A DNA stretch of 64,000 bases. It comes from Gymnogyps californianus (lineage: Eukaryota; Chordata; Aves; Accipitriformes; Cathartidae). Positions 12,234-21,989 of the stretch are shown one piece after another; positions within the stretch are counted from its first letter, which is position 1; every line of letters begins with the position of its first letter. A model generated the notes under the pieces. That model did not search any database, was not told the DNA's origin, and saw only the letters and a program-made list of their open reading frames with translations. The translations under genes and the position numbers were made by a program. The stretch covers positions 80,560,520-80,624,519 of the forward strand of contig NC_059471.1 of the NCBI RefSeq assembly GCF_018139145.2. The letters are read 5' to 3'.

Positions 12234-12767
12234 GTGAGAATTTGTGAGAGGAACAACTCCGCAGACACCAAGGTCAGCGAAGAAGGAGGGGGAGGAGGTG
12301 CTCCAGGCACCAGAGCAGAGATTCCGCTGCAGCCCGTGGTGAAGACCATGGTGAGGCAGGCTGTCCCCCTGCAGCCCATGGAGGTCCACGGTGGAGCAGA
12401 TATCCACCTGCAGCCCGTGGAGGACCCCACGCCGGAGCAGTGGATGCCCAAAGGAGGCTGTGACCCCATGGGAAGCCCGTGCTGGAGCAGGCTCCTGGCA
12501 GGACCTACGGACCCGTGGCCCCGTGGAGAGAGGAGCCCACGCTGGAGCAGGTTTGCTGGCAGGACTTGTGACCCCGCGGGGGACCCACGCTGGAGCAGTC
12601 TGTTCCTGAAGGACTGCACCCCGTGGATGGGACCCATGCTGGAGCAGTTCGTGAAGAACTGTAGCCCATGGGAAGGACTCACATTGGAGAAGTTCGTGGA
12701 GGACTGTCTCCCGTGGGAGGGACCCCACGCTGGAGCAGGGGAAGAGTGTGAGTCCTCCTCCTCCTGA
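12234..12767 (+). other. 177-codon open frame in LTR copy 2, function unknown
   Basis: One uninterrupted frame covers the 3' side of the TATA-like box and the entire minisatellite. It begins ATGAGG... just after GTGAG and ends in a run of Ser codons before TGA. The product has an acidic and Gly-rich start (SEEGGGGGAPGTR), then Trp/Pro-rich repeats such as EQFVKNCSPWEG. I see no signal peptide, membrane segment or known domain. The opposite strand is also open over the same array (12147-12728 and 12182-12790), which weakens the case for coding. If transcription starts at the TATA-like box, the frame would lie near the 5' end of the transcript. I treat it as an unproven ORF. Confidence 0.35.
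12330..12760 (+). repeat. Degenerate minisatellite inside the LTR (copy 2)
   Basis: The same GGAGCAG-centred units of roughly 40-60 bases as in copy 1 occur here, with the same number and order by eye. The array is therefore ancestral to both insertions. Confidence 0.8.
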
Positions 12768-12962
12768 GCAGGAAGGAGCGGCAGAAACAACGTGTGATGA
12801 ACTGACCCAAACCCCCGTTCCCCGTCCCCCTGCGCTGCTGCGGGGGGAGGAGGTAGAGCAAAATTGGCAGTAAAGTTAAGCCTGGGAAGAAGGGAGGGGT
12901 GGGGGGAAGGTGTTTTGAGATTTAGTTTTTATTTCTCATTATCCTACTCTGATTTGATTGGT

Positions 12963-12968
12963 AATAAA
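12963..12968 (+). terminator. LTR poly(A) signal (copy 2)
   Basis: AATAAA sits at the position equivalent to 8001-8006 of copy 1. Confidence 0.6.
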
Positions 12969-13154
12969 TTAAACTAATTTTTCCCCAAGTCGAGTCTGTT
13001 TTACCCGTGACGGTAATTGCTGCATGATCTCCCTGTCCTTATCTCGACCCACGAGCCTTTCGTTCTATTTTCTCTCCCCTGTCCAGCTGAGGAGGGGGAG
13101 TGATAGAGCGGCTTTGGTGGGCACCTGGCATCCAGCCAGGGTCAACCCACCACA

Positions 13155-13159
13155 GTACT
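13155..13159 (+). repeat. Probable target-site duplication, right copy (GTACT)
   Basis: GTACT follows the terminal CA of LTR copy 2 and matches the left copy GTACA at four of five positions. Confidence 0.6.
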
Positions 13160-16100
13160 TAATGAGACTCAAGATGCAGTGGCATACAGGATGAGTCAAC
13201 AGACATATCTTTTTTTCCTCCCTCTGTTTCTGATCTACCTTAGATCCCACCACTCCCTGCAAAAGAGGGTTATTTTGTTGTTGTTATAACTCAAAGATTC
13301 CCCCCCCCCCCAAAAAAAACAAACCTCAATGAAACAAATGTTTCTTGGTTTTATCCCAAAATATTTGGGTAAAGTCACCTCTTGTTGTAAAGTTCAGTGC
13401 TGGCCTTGCTGAGGTACAGTGTAGTAAAAACTGTATTTGATGCTACTGGGATTTCAGAGCAGGATAGTAATGCATTCTGATTCTCCTTCTTTAAAACAGA
13501 CATCTTTTTGGTAGTAAAGACATACCACAGTCTGTGTCCCAGCTGAGAGCAAATCCCACAGCAAATGGGACCATTCGTTACGGCTTGTGGAAATGTATAG
13601 CACTCCCTAATGTGGGAAAAAAGTAATAAAAAGATGGATGAATGCCCATCCAATTCTCTGTTCAAAAAATCTAGATAAGAAAGTTTTAAAAGATAAACTA
13701 TTAATTGGCATGTTTCTCAATAATTTATGAAGAAGGTTAAATGCATGATAAAATGTGTAAGAGGAAGGGATTTTCTTCCTCTTTTTTCACCTTTAAGCTA
13801 CCAGGAAGGCTAATTCTCTCATAACTTTGCTCGAGGAGTCATTGGAGACCTCACATGTTCACTTTGAACTTTTTCTGCCCTGAAGAAAGACAGAGAGATA
13901 AATTTTCTCCTGAGTGTTTTTCAGTACTTGAGTTAAAAGTCAAAACCAAACAGTGTGAATAAAACTCACCTTCCCTCTCATTACTCAGGATTTATTTGCA
14001 TAGATTTTTCTGCTGTCATAATTTTCTCCTCTTCTTCTTTGTCCAGAAGTCTGGAGACTCTGAGGAGTTGCATAGGAAAGGGTGATAAGAGATGAATTTC
14101 TACCATGACACAAATGTATAGATCCAGAGATACATACATCATCTGATCTTTATAATTAAAGAGAAGGAAAAAGAACATAAACCTGACCTTCCCCTCCTCC
14201 TTTCGTAATCAATTATTAGTAACTACATTTTTCTATAGGGTTCTCATGTGTCCTTCATTATTCTGAAAGAATAGCATAAGATTAGCTTGATTTAGCATTG
14301 ACATTGTTCCCTGTCCTTAAAAAAATGCTGTCTTTTATTCCACCCCACAGAAAAAAAATGCTGAATGAATTTCTAAAAGGTGAGTGAAATAGTTGCCATA
14401 GCCTCATGGCAGCAACAATGTAAATGCTAACAAGTTATTCTGGTTTTACAAGTCTATTCACCTTTATATAGATTCTACCACCTCTGCGTCTCATACTGCA
14501 TGTGTTAATGCTCGGGAAGTTCTTTTGGGCCCTATAAACAGTCCCATAATATACCTGAATGTAAACTGAAATAGTTTCCTCTAATTCTCTGTTGCCTATT
14601 TAATAAGCATATTCTTGCTCTGCACATTTACCTAGCGCCCGGTTTTGCCACCCATACACAGTCTCCCATTTTATAACCTTTTTTTTTTTAAATTCAGCAC
14701 AATAGCTTGGATTGTGACAATCGCTTATTCAGTTTCAGAGAAAGTAAAAAATGCAATATCCTCCTGCAAGACCAGCCCACATCTTGAATCCATATGTTTG
14801 AGTGTGTAGGAAAACTGGATCTGAGGCCCCCACCATGAGCAAATTAAGGCAGGAAAGGGCGATGATAGTGATAGGAAGAGCAAGGAGCGATCCAATCTAT
14901 AACTGTACCCTTAAGAGTGGCTGAATGGATGCAAAACTCGGGGAAAAGAAGCTATGTTTTATTACGACACACTGTATAGCGCATTTCCCTCTTGCCCAAG
15001 TCAGGAATTTCAAGTCAGAATATTCTTACTTAGGGCTGACAAGTAAATTTACAATCCAGGCCATTTGCTTCACAACCTGTTGGAATAAGAAACCTCCCAG
15101 AAGTAAGGAAAACTTTCTGTGAGCTGAATTCCATTTTCACCAAAGCCTATGCAGATCCAGACTGGCTCTTATCGAAGTCAAGGCGATAACGTCCGCTGGT
15201 GTCAGCAGTCAAACGTTTCACCCAGAAGTGAGAAGCCCAGCACCAGCTGCTCGCCACAGCTGAACCCCTGCGTGCCCAACACCAGGGCACCCCGAGGGCT
15301 TCCCCCAGAGCCACCCAGCACCCAGCAGAGTCCTGGCATCTGGGGCACCTATGGCAGCGCTACTGACTCTTACAGCTACAACATAATCTAAGCAAACTCT
15401 AAGTGATTTCAGCAACAATATGACATGGTACTTCATTTTTAATGGGGACATGCTGGTACAATTTAGGGAATAAATATGCAAATGTCAAGGCACCTTAGGA
15501 AGAACACAGGAGCAGAAAATAGTATATTAGCGGCAGCAGAGAGAGACAGGAAGGAAAAGGCAAGCCAGAGGATGTATAGGAAGGGATAAGTAGGCAGAAG
15601 AGCTCATACCATGCCTGATAAATTTGCTTTAAGAGATAGCATCTAAAACTCAGTGAAAAAAGTTCCAGAAGAAAAAAAAGAAATATTTTCCATGCTTGTT
15701 TCTTCAGAGGCTGAGAGCAGGCTACGAATTCAGCTGGTGTAAAGGGTTGCACAGAACAGCAACCGCAGAGCAAAATCAGGGTCTTGCTGCCAGTCATAGT
15801 AGCTGTCTCCAAACTAGTAGGGGATCTGAGTGGTTACAGTTTGCACACAGGCGAGAACAGGCTGGAAAAGGGACACTTAGAAGTTTAACCAAATAACATA
15901 TTCGTCCAGGCAGCTGCGGCCATGCTAGACCCAAATACCTCCGCGGGAACCCACCTGTTAATGATCCTGCACTAGATTTTAGCATGGGAAGGGACAGATT
16001 GCAATTAGAAACATTGAACCTGTTCTTGATCTCTCTCACGCAAAGCAAATTAGCAGTTACAGGGCTGTAAAGGAATGAAATGTACAGGCACAGGAATGAA

Positions 16101-16814
16101 AAAAAAACAAGGGAAAGAACAGGTTTCACGTTAACAGAGTGGCTGGAATTCAAGCCTGAAAAATTTCAGGGCCTTTTTTCCCCTCTATTTATGTAAAATT
16201 TATAATGCAAATACAACTGTATTTTTGTATGCCGTGCTTCTCAGCTCTATTTATAATTTGGCCATCATTTTCAAACCTGGCTGATTAATATTAGGCCATT
16301 AAAATCATGCTCAGATTTCTAAACAAACATTCTCCTTTTTTATTGTTGTTGGAAGTGTTGAACTCCTGCCTTCCTCTATGGCATGTGTAGGATGGTTTTG
16401 CCTTTCAGCAGACTCTTAGGGCAAAGTAAAACAAACACTTTTCCATCGCATAAGAGTCTCAGAAATTAGGCTCCTGAGGATATCCTGTTGTAACAGAGGT
16501 GCTGCTCTCACCCCATTCCCCGTGCTCCAGCAGAGTCAGCCTGTGAACTCGGAATCACGAACTCACACAAATTTGGGTGGAAAGGGGATCGTCTGTCCCA
16601 GCTCCTGCCCAGCATGGGGCCAAATGCAAAGTTGGGACAGTGTTTTCTCCCTCCTCTCCCACCGGGTATTTGCAGGGAGTCACGGGGTCTCCCCTTCTCC
16701 AGGCCGAACCAACACTGTGTCCCCGTCCTCTCCTCGAAGGAGGTGGGCTCCACAGCCCCCTGGGCGCCCCTGCAGACCCGCTGCCATCTGCCCTCGACTT
16801 TCTCCTGCCCCTCT
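13160..16814. other. Non-coding DNA; C12 run and a weak exon candidate
   Basis: No gene is supported. A run of 12 C followed by an A run lies at 13300-13319. A GC-enriched segment at 15149-15391 is open for 80 codons and is discussed as a weak exon candidate. Around 16180-16320 the sequence is AT-rich with a perfect octamer ATGCAAAT at 16205-16212 and several TAAT-type words, which gives it the look of a conserved non-coding element, but conservation cannot be judged from one sequence. Confidence 0.5.
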
Positions 16815-16912
16815 GGTTTCTGCTGCAGGGGTTTACTCCAGCCCCAGGGCAGGGCTTTACTTTTGCCTCCGTTGAACTTCACATTGCTGCAGCCTGCCCA
16901 GGTCCCCCAAAC
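16815..16912 (-). pseudogene. CR1 ORF2 relic (reverse transcriptase thumb region)
   Basis: Read on the minus strand, this segment translates to NVKFNGGKSKALPWGWSKPL. It matches the pattern of the CR1 ORF2 block NLMKFNKGKCKVLHLG.SNP, which follows the reverse transcriptase catalytic region in avian CR1 proteins. The flanking frame (16508-17032 minus) stays open but cannot be aligned with CR1 by eye. There are several non-conservative changes, so it is a dead fragment. The identification rests on recalled family sequence. Confidence 0.55.
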
Positions 16913-19900
16913 AGCAGCCCTGCCCGCCGGCATCTTGACCATCACCCCCGTCCTACCCACTTCATCCCACGCCAGCTCAATTTCTTTGCCTGTTCCACAT
17001 GCAGGTAGATAGGAAGTGCCACTAAAATCCAAATCATCTTTCCTGAGGGGTAAAAGATCTCATCCACATGAGTGAGCTGAGTTTATACTTCTGTAACTTG
17101 TTCCCAAATGGTCGCTCATGCCGTCTGCATCCACAGTAACTGCCTACAGATTCACACCACCTGCTTTAAACTTAATGATTCACCATCAAAGTGTCCTGAC
17201 CAAGATCGTATTGTTGTAACTATGGTCAAAAACCCTATTGCTTTATGCGTTTGCCACTTTCTCTGTAAGATAATACCCTCACCTTATTTCACAGGGGATC
17301 AGCAGGATGAATGCATTATTAATATGGAAAGCATTCAGATTTGGGGGGGTGTGAGAAGCACCAGCACTTATGAATTATCTTATGAATACAATATAAATTA
17401 TTCAGTAACTATACATCCTTCTTACAAAGGAAATCAAAGGTTTTGGCCCTACTGAGCTTACAAAGTCCTAATCAGAGAGGGAAAAAAAAAAAATCCTAAA
17501 ACATAAATGTAAAAAAAAATGTAAATACAACTGAAAATACTTTTAAATACCTCATTGGCAAAGTTTGCCTACATGTCACATTTTACTTTAATAGTGACTT
17601 TGTCCACCATTTTAGGAAAAAAAAGTGCTCATTTCTTATGATGTATGTTCATGTAGCTCTAGTTTTACTTTGGTAAGTTCATTTATTAATCTATTTTCTT
17701 TGTTTATTGCTTTTTTTGGTGGAATGAAATCTCGTACATTCCCTAATGTGCCAACTTTCATTAATTAAAAAAAACACCTTTAAGATTAAAAGTGTATTGT
17801 TATGCCTATGGTAATTTTACCACGAATTTTAGTAAAGCCAGAAAACCACCCTAAAACTTTCGGAAACTGGAGGAATGTCTATACAGAGAATTTGGAACCC
17901 ACTGCACTTTATATTGTTTTCCTTTTTGAGCTCATGCTCTTTCACAACTTTAGAGGCTTGTGGTTTAAAACAGAAAGGCAGCTAGTGTGAGTAAGGTAAG
18001 TAAGTGAGGTCTTTTTGAACTTGGAATCGAAGATTTTTTTTTCTTTCCAAATCCTACACAAAGTATAGAAAAAAAAAATTCCCAAAACATTTCTTTCTAA
18101 TTTATTTTGTTACCTGCAATCTCTCCCACTCATTGGTGTACTTCTTTGGCAAGGAAATTGTTCTGCCAAATACAAGTAAAGCGTACTGAAAGTACTTAAC
18201 TGATCTGTTGATGGGTCATGTAAATACACTCTTTAAAGGGGTACTAATCTTAGAGATAATTATAAGCATTTTACGTGACTCCATTTTCTGTTGACAGCAT
18301 TTCTCAAGTACTAGCAACCCATTTTAGGAATAATACAATCGTGCCAATGAGATGCTTACTCTCACTGCAAGAAAAAGAGCAAAATTCAGTTTAAAGGGGG
18401 AAAAAGCAAATTAGGTATCACCTACAAGATGCCCTTCTCTCTCTTGGTCATTCTTTTGTACTCTGGGACCATCTCTAGGCAGTACATCAAGCCTGCAACC
18501 TGTCCACCACTTCATAATAAATATCTGAAATCTGCTTTACACGTTCTTCTGCAGAAAGAAATTAGGGACGAGCCCCTTGGCTGCTGTAAATGGAAATAAC
18601 TCCATTGGCTTTAATGGAGCTCTGCTGCATTGCACTTCTTCTTGACATCCTCCCTGCGTTTTGAAACATTTCTGATGCAGAGGAAAAGGGAGGGGGTATT
18701 TTCCAGCAGCTAGAGAAGAGGGTCTGGGACACCATTTGGGTACCTGTTCTCTCTGCTGCCTCTGAGCAGTCACTTCAGATTGATCCACATTAGAAAAAAC
18801 ACATTGCTTTAATTACATTCATTAGGAATGTGATCTTCTTATATATTTTGCTACCATCATAAATTCTTGTTCCTTACCCAAATACAGTCTATTTTGCTCT
18901 CTTGTTGAAGGGAAGGCATACTGCTGCAACTAGCTCTACACAGTGGAAGTTCCACTTAAAACGATATTTAATAATAAAAACGTAACCATTCTAGTATGGG
19001 CAAGCCCCTTGTTTATCTTTGCTTCAGCACACCTTTGAGGGATGAGCAGGATAGCGTTTCATCTGAGAGGGATGTTGTATCGTCGCATGAACTCAGGTCT
19101 GCAAGTGCTGCTCACAAGTACCCGCCGGGGACCTTACGCCGACCGACAGAGCGGGGCACGGGTGCGGCGTGGTGGCACAGCTTTCCACACCAGCGACCCG
19201 GGCCTTCAGGGAACTTGCCCTGTCTTACTCACTCCAGCACGTCTACCAAGCTGGAGGGTTCGCTCTACTATTTGATCCTCCGTGAGAGGATCCTTCTGGA
19301 AAAACATCTTTCTCTCAGGCAAATGTGTACGTACATCTCTGCACACACATGCACACCACCCCTCGCCGGTCTTCTCCGGGTTCAGCAACGAAATGGTATG
19401 ATCAGCAATGCTAAAATACAGGTTGGAGTGTGTAGCTACATTTCAAGTTTTGTTTTGGTTTTTTTTTAGAATAAAGTAAGCTGATGACAATGTGGGGTTT
19501 TTTAAGTAAAGTAAGCTGATGACAACGTGAACTTTTTTTTTTTTTAGTTTTAGAAATAAAAAGGGGAAATTGCTTCTCTACAATTCTGTCACTACAGCAT
19601 CTTCTGAGAAAAAAGAAACTTCAAGATAAAATTTATTTGCTACCCTCAAAAAGAAGGAAAAGCATAAAGAAATGATTGTTGCTCTGTTCCTGGGTTTGGG
19701 TAAATCGGGGACTGAACACAGATTAATTCCAAGCTTCAAGCTCTGATTACTGCTGAGAAGTAAAGAGTACGTGGCCATAATTGGATAGATGTTAAAAAGG
19801 GTCCTAGTATATCACTAAACGACAGAAATCTTGCAATGCAACTGGAACAACACAGCCTTTCTCTTTGAACATGCATCTGAATAGGATGCAGTAAAAGGAC

Positions 19901-21942
19901 TGTTGGCACGTTGGTCCCATTGATTTCAGCTGGACTCTGTGAGGGTAAAGGCTCATGTGTTAGGTCCAAAGTGTGGGTTTTTATATGAAGCATGTTTGCA
20001 TATTGTGTCTGTGTGTTTCTTGATGTGCGCAAATACATATACATAAATATACATTTATGGTTGTGAGCCCTCAAATAATACTGAAAAATAAGTAATTTCA
20101 TAGCTTTGTTTTGGTTGATAAATCTGATGATTGCTTTGCTGTTTTACAGCAATTTGTAGACTTAGTAAAAGAAGATAACAACCAAAGTTAACATATACCC
20201 TACCAGAAAGATTCGGGCAATCTGTGCCTTTGCAAGCAATCGGGAAGCTTCCACAGAAGCATACCCTTATGGAAGACAAGCTGGTTAGCTTCTCCTGGCA
20301 CTGGGCAAAGGAAAGAGATAAAAAGTAATTATATTCTCTTTAGTGACCACACTCCAGTTGCAAACGCTCACATGGCTCTAGCTTGCAGATAAGTCTTTCT
20401 AGCTGGGCTACTCGTTACTCTTACAATAGTAAATATAAACATTGATGAATGCAAATGTAGACTGTTATGGAAATCATGTGATATCTGAAAATCTTGCAGC
20501 TGCTCTTACTCCCAATTAAGTCCAAGCTCATCTGGAGGGACTGGGATTTGTAGAACCGAGAGTCCATAAGACTTAAAAAAACCCAAAACCAGTCTTTTCT
20601 CTATCTGGAAAGTTACAGAGCAATCAGCTTGAACGATAACACGGTCTCACCCTAATCTTGAAGCTGATTCTGTGAACACTCAGTGCTGAAATTAGACGCC
20701 ATTTTAGTTGATGTCTTTTTAACCTGATAGTATCCCTGTGTTGCAAAAATCCTTTGTATATTGCATATTGGTTTAAGTGGTTTTGCCTCAGGGTAATTTC
20801 AGTATCAGGCCCCTTCAAGTTCTAATAGGGAAGCAAGTGAATAAACGTACAAATATGCCACGATAAGTATGTAAAGACACTGCCTTTATTATCACAGAGG
20901 GCTCGATCTAAATTTGTTAACATACAAAAATGGAAAACATTGCAATTAGTGTTACACTAGAACTCGTATAAAAATGTTGATTTTCCATCTAACCTTTCTT
21001 TCAAAAGCATTTAATTTTTGATAGTGTAGACACTGGTTATTTTCAATTCAAAGTTTTTCTTAAAAAAAAAAAAGAAGAAACATAGTAAGTTTAATCACTA
21101 TATACCCAAGGGTACTTTTAGTTCCACTTTTGGTATATTTATGAAAATTCTGGGCTTACCTCACATATCTCAGTTATGTTTTCTCCAGTCTTTCATGGTT
21201 GACAGAGTTAGAGATGTAACTTAGATAAGTTAGTTAGCATTAGATGGTTAGCATCCTTTAAAAAAAAAGCTTAGGGCTAACAAGCTAATTCTATTCTAAG
21301 GGTAAATAAAGAAATAATTTTATAACAAGGAATTTTATGTAAATGATTCAAAGTATTTCAAGTTGACTCACAGATTTGCATCCTTCATTACAAAATTTTA
21401 ATTTAATTTCAATTAAATGTTTCAAGTCTTGAAAATAAAAGAAGAACTTAGTACAGAAAATACAAAACAATGTAATCTGTTATGTCCTCTTAATATTTCC
21501 CCTCTTTATTAAGAAAAAAAGAAAAAAGCCAGCAGCCTACACAAAGCCAATTACACAGAGGAATCATAAGCAACTGCAGCTTGTGAAAATATTGCCAGTC
21601 ACAAACTTACCATAACACAATGCAGAGGAAGCTATAGTTTGAAGCCCAAGCTGTCAAGTCTGATTTTGGAAGTCTCAAAATGTGTAGTTAAACTTAGCCA
21701 CATTAGGAAGGTATTCAAGGGAGATGGCTAAGGGGCATACAGGAACTACCTCATTCCTATTATCTTTCCTAACTAACTTGTGTTTCTAATACCAACATTA
21801 AAGGAAATGCTGAAATTAATGAGAAAAAATCAGCACTGTAGGATTCAATGGAAAGGAGGAACCGTCGCATCTGTGCAGTGTGGGGCTGCAGCAAACATGG
21901 GCTACCTGGGGGGCTCATGCAAAGGGGTTTATGCTGTGGCTT
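16913..21942. other. Non-coding DNA with a small tandem duplication
   Basis: No coding exon is supported. A 23-base unit is duplicated at 19472-19494 and 19507-19529. A CpG-enriched patch lies at about 19075-19395. The rest is AT-rich with short A or T runs, for example near 17480, 18063 and 21061. Confidence 0.5.
19472..19529 (+). repeat. Short tandem duplication, 35-base period
   Basis: A 23-base word beginning TAAAGTAAGCTGATGACAA occurs at 19472-19494 and again at 19507-19529 with a single T/C difference. Each copy is preceded and followed by T-rich sequence, which suggests a slippage or duplication event anchored in the T runs. Confidence 0.85.
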
Positions 21943-21989
21943 GGAGGGAGGGAGGGAGGGAGAGAGGGAGGAAGGAAGGAAGGAAGGAA
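21943..21989 (+). repeat. (GGGA)n/(GGAA)n microsatellite
   Basis: GGAG and GGGA units run into GAAGGAAGGAAG units on the + strand. This is a purine-only tract of about 47 bases, so it could form triplex DNA. No gene context is visible. Confidence 0.9.

Larger units (their letters stand above)
11999..13154 (+). mobile_element. Solo LTR of the same retroviral family (copy 2)
   Basis: This 1156-base element begins TGTATTGCG and ends CCACCACA. It aligns with copy 1 from end to end in the same orientation: the opening GTTTGCGTGGCAA block, TATA-like box at 12178, minisatellite, AATAAA at 12963 and the same 3' end. Its flanks (GTACA / GTACT) differ from those of copy 1, so it is a separate insertion and not the partner LTR of one provirus. 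No internal retroviral sequence accompanies it. Differences between copies are mostly single substitutions, many at CpG sites, plus a few short indels. Confidence 0.86.

Noticed and set aside
7035..13154. One provirus with 5' and 3' LTRs flanking a 3.8-kb interior
   Set aside because: Each LTR has its own target-site duplication, the outer flanks do not match, and the spacer has no primer binding site or retroviral coding motifs.
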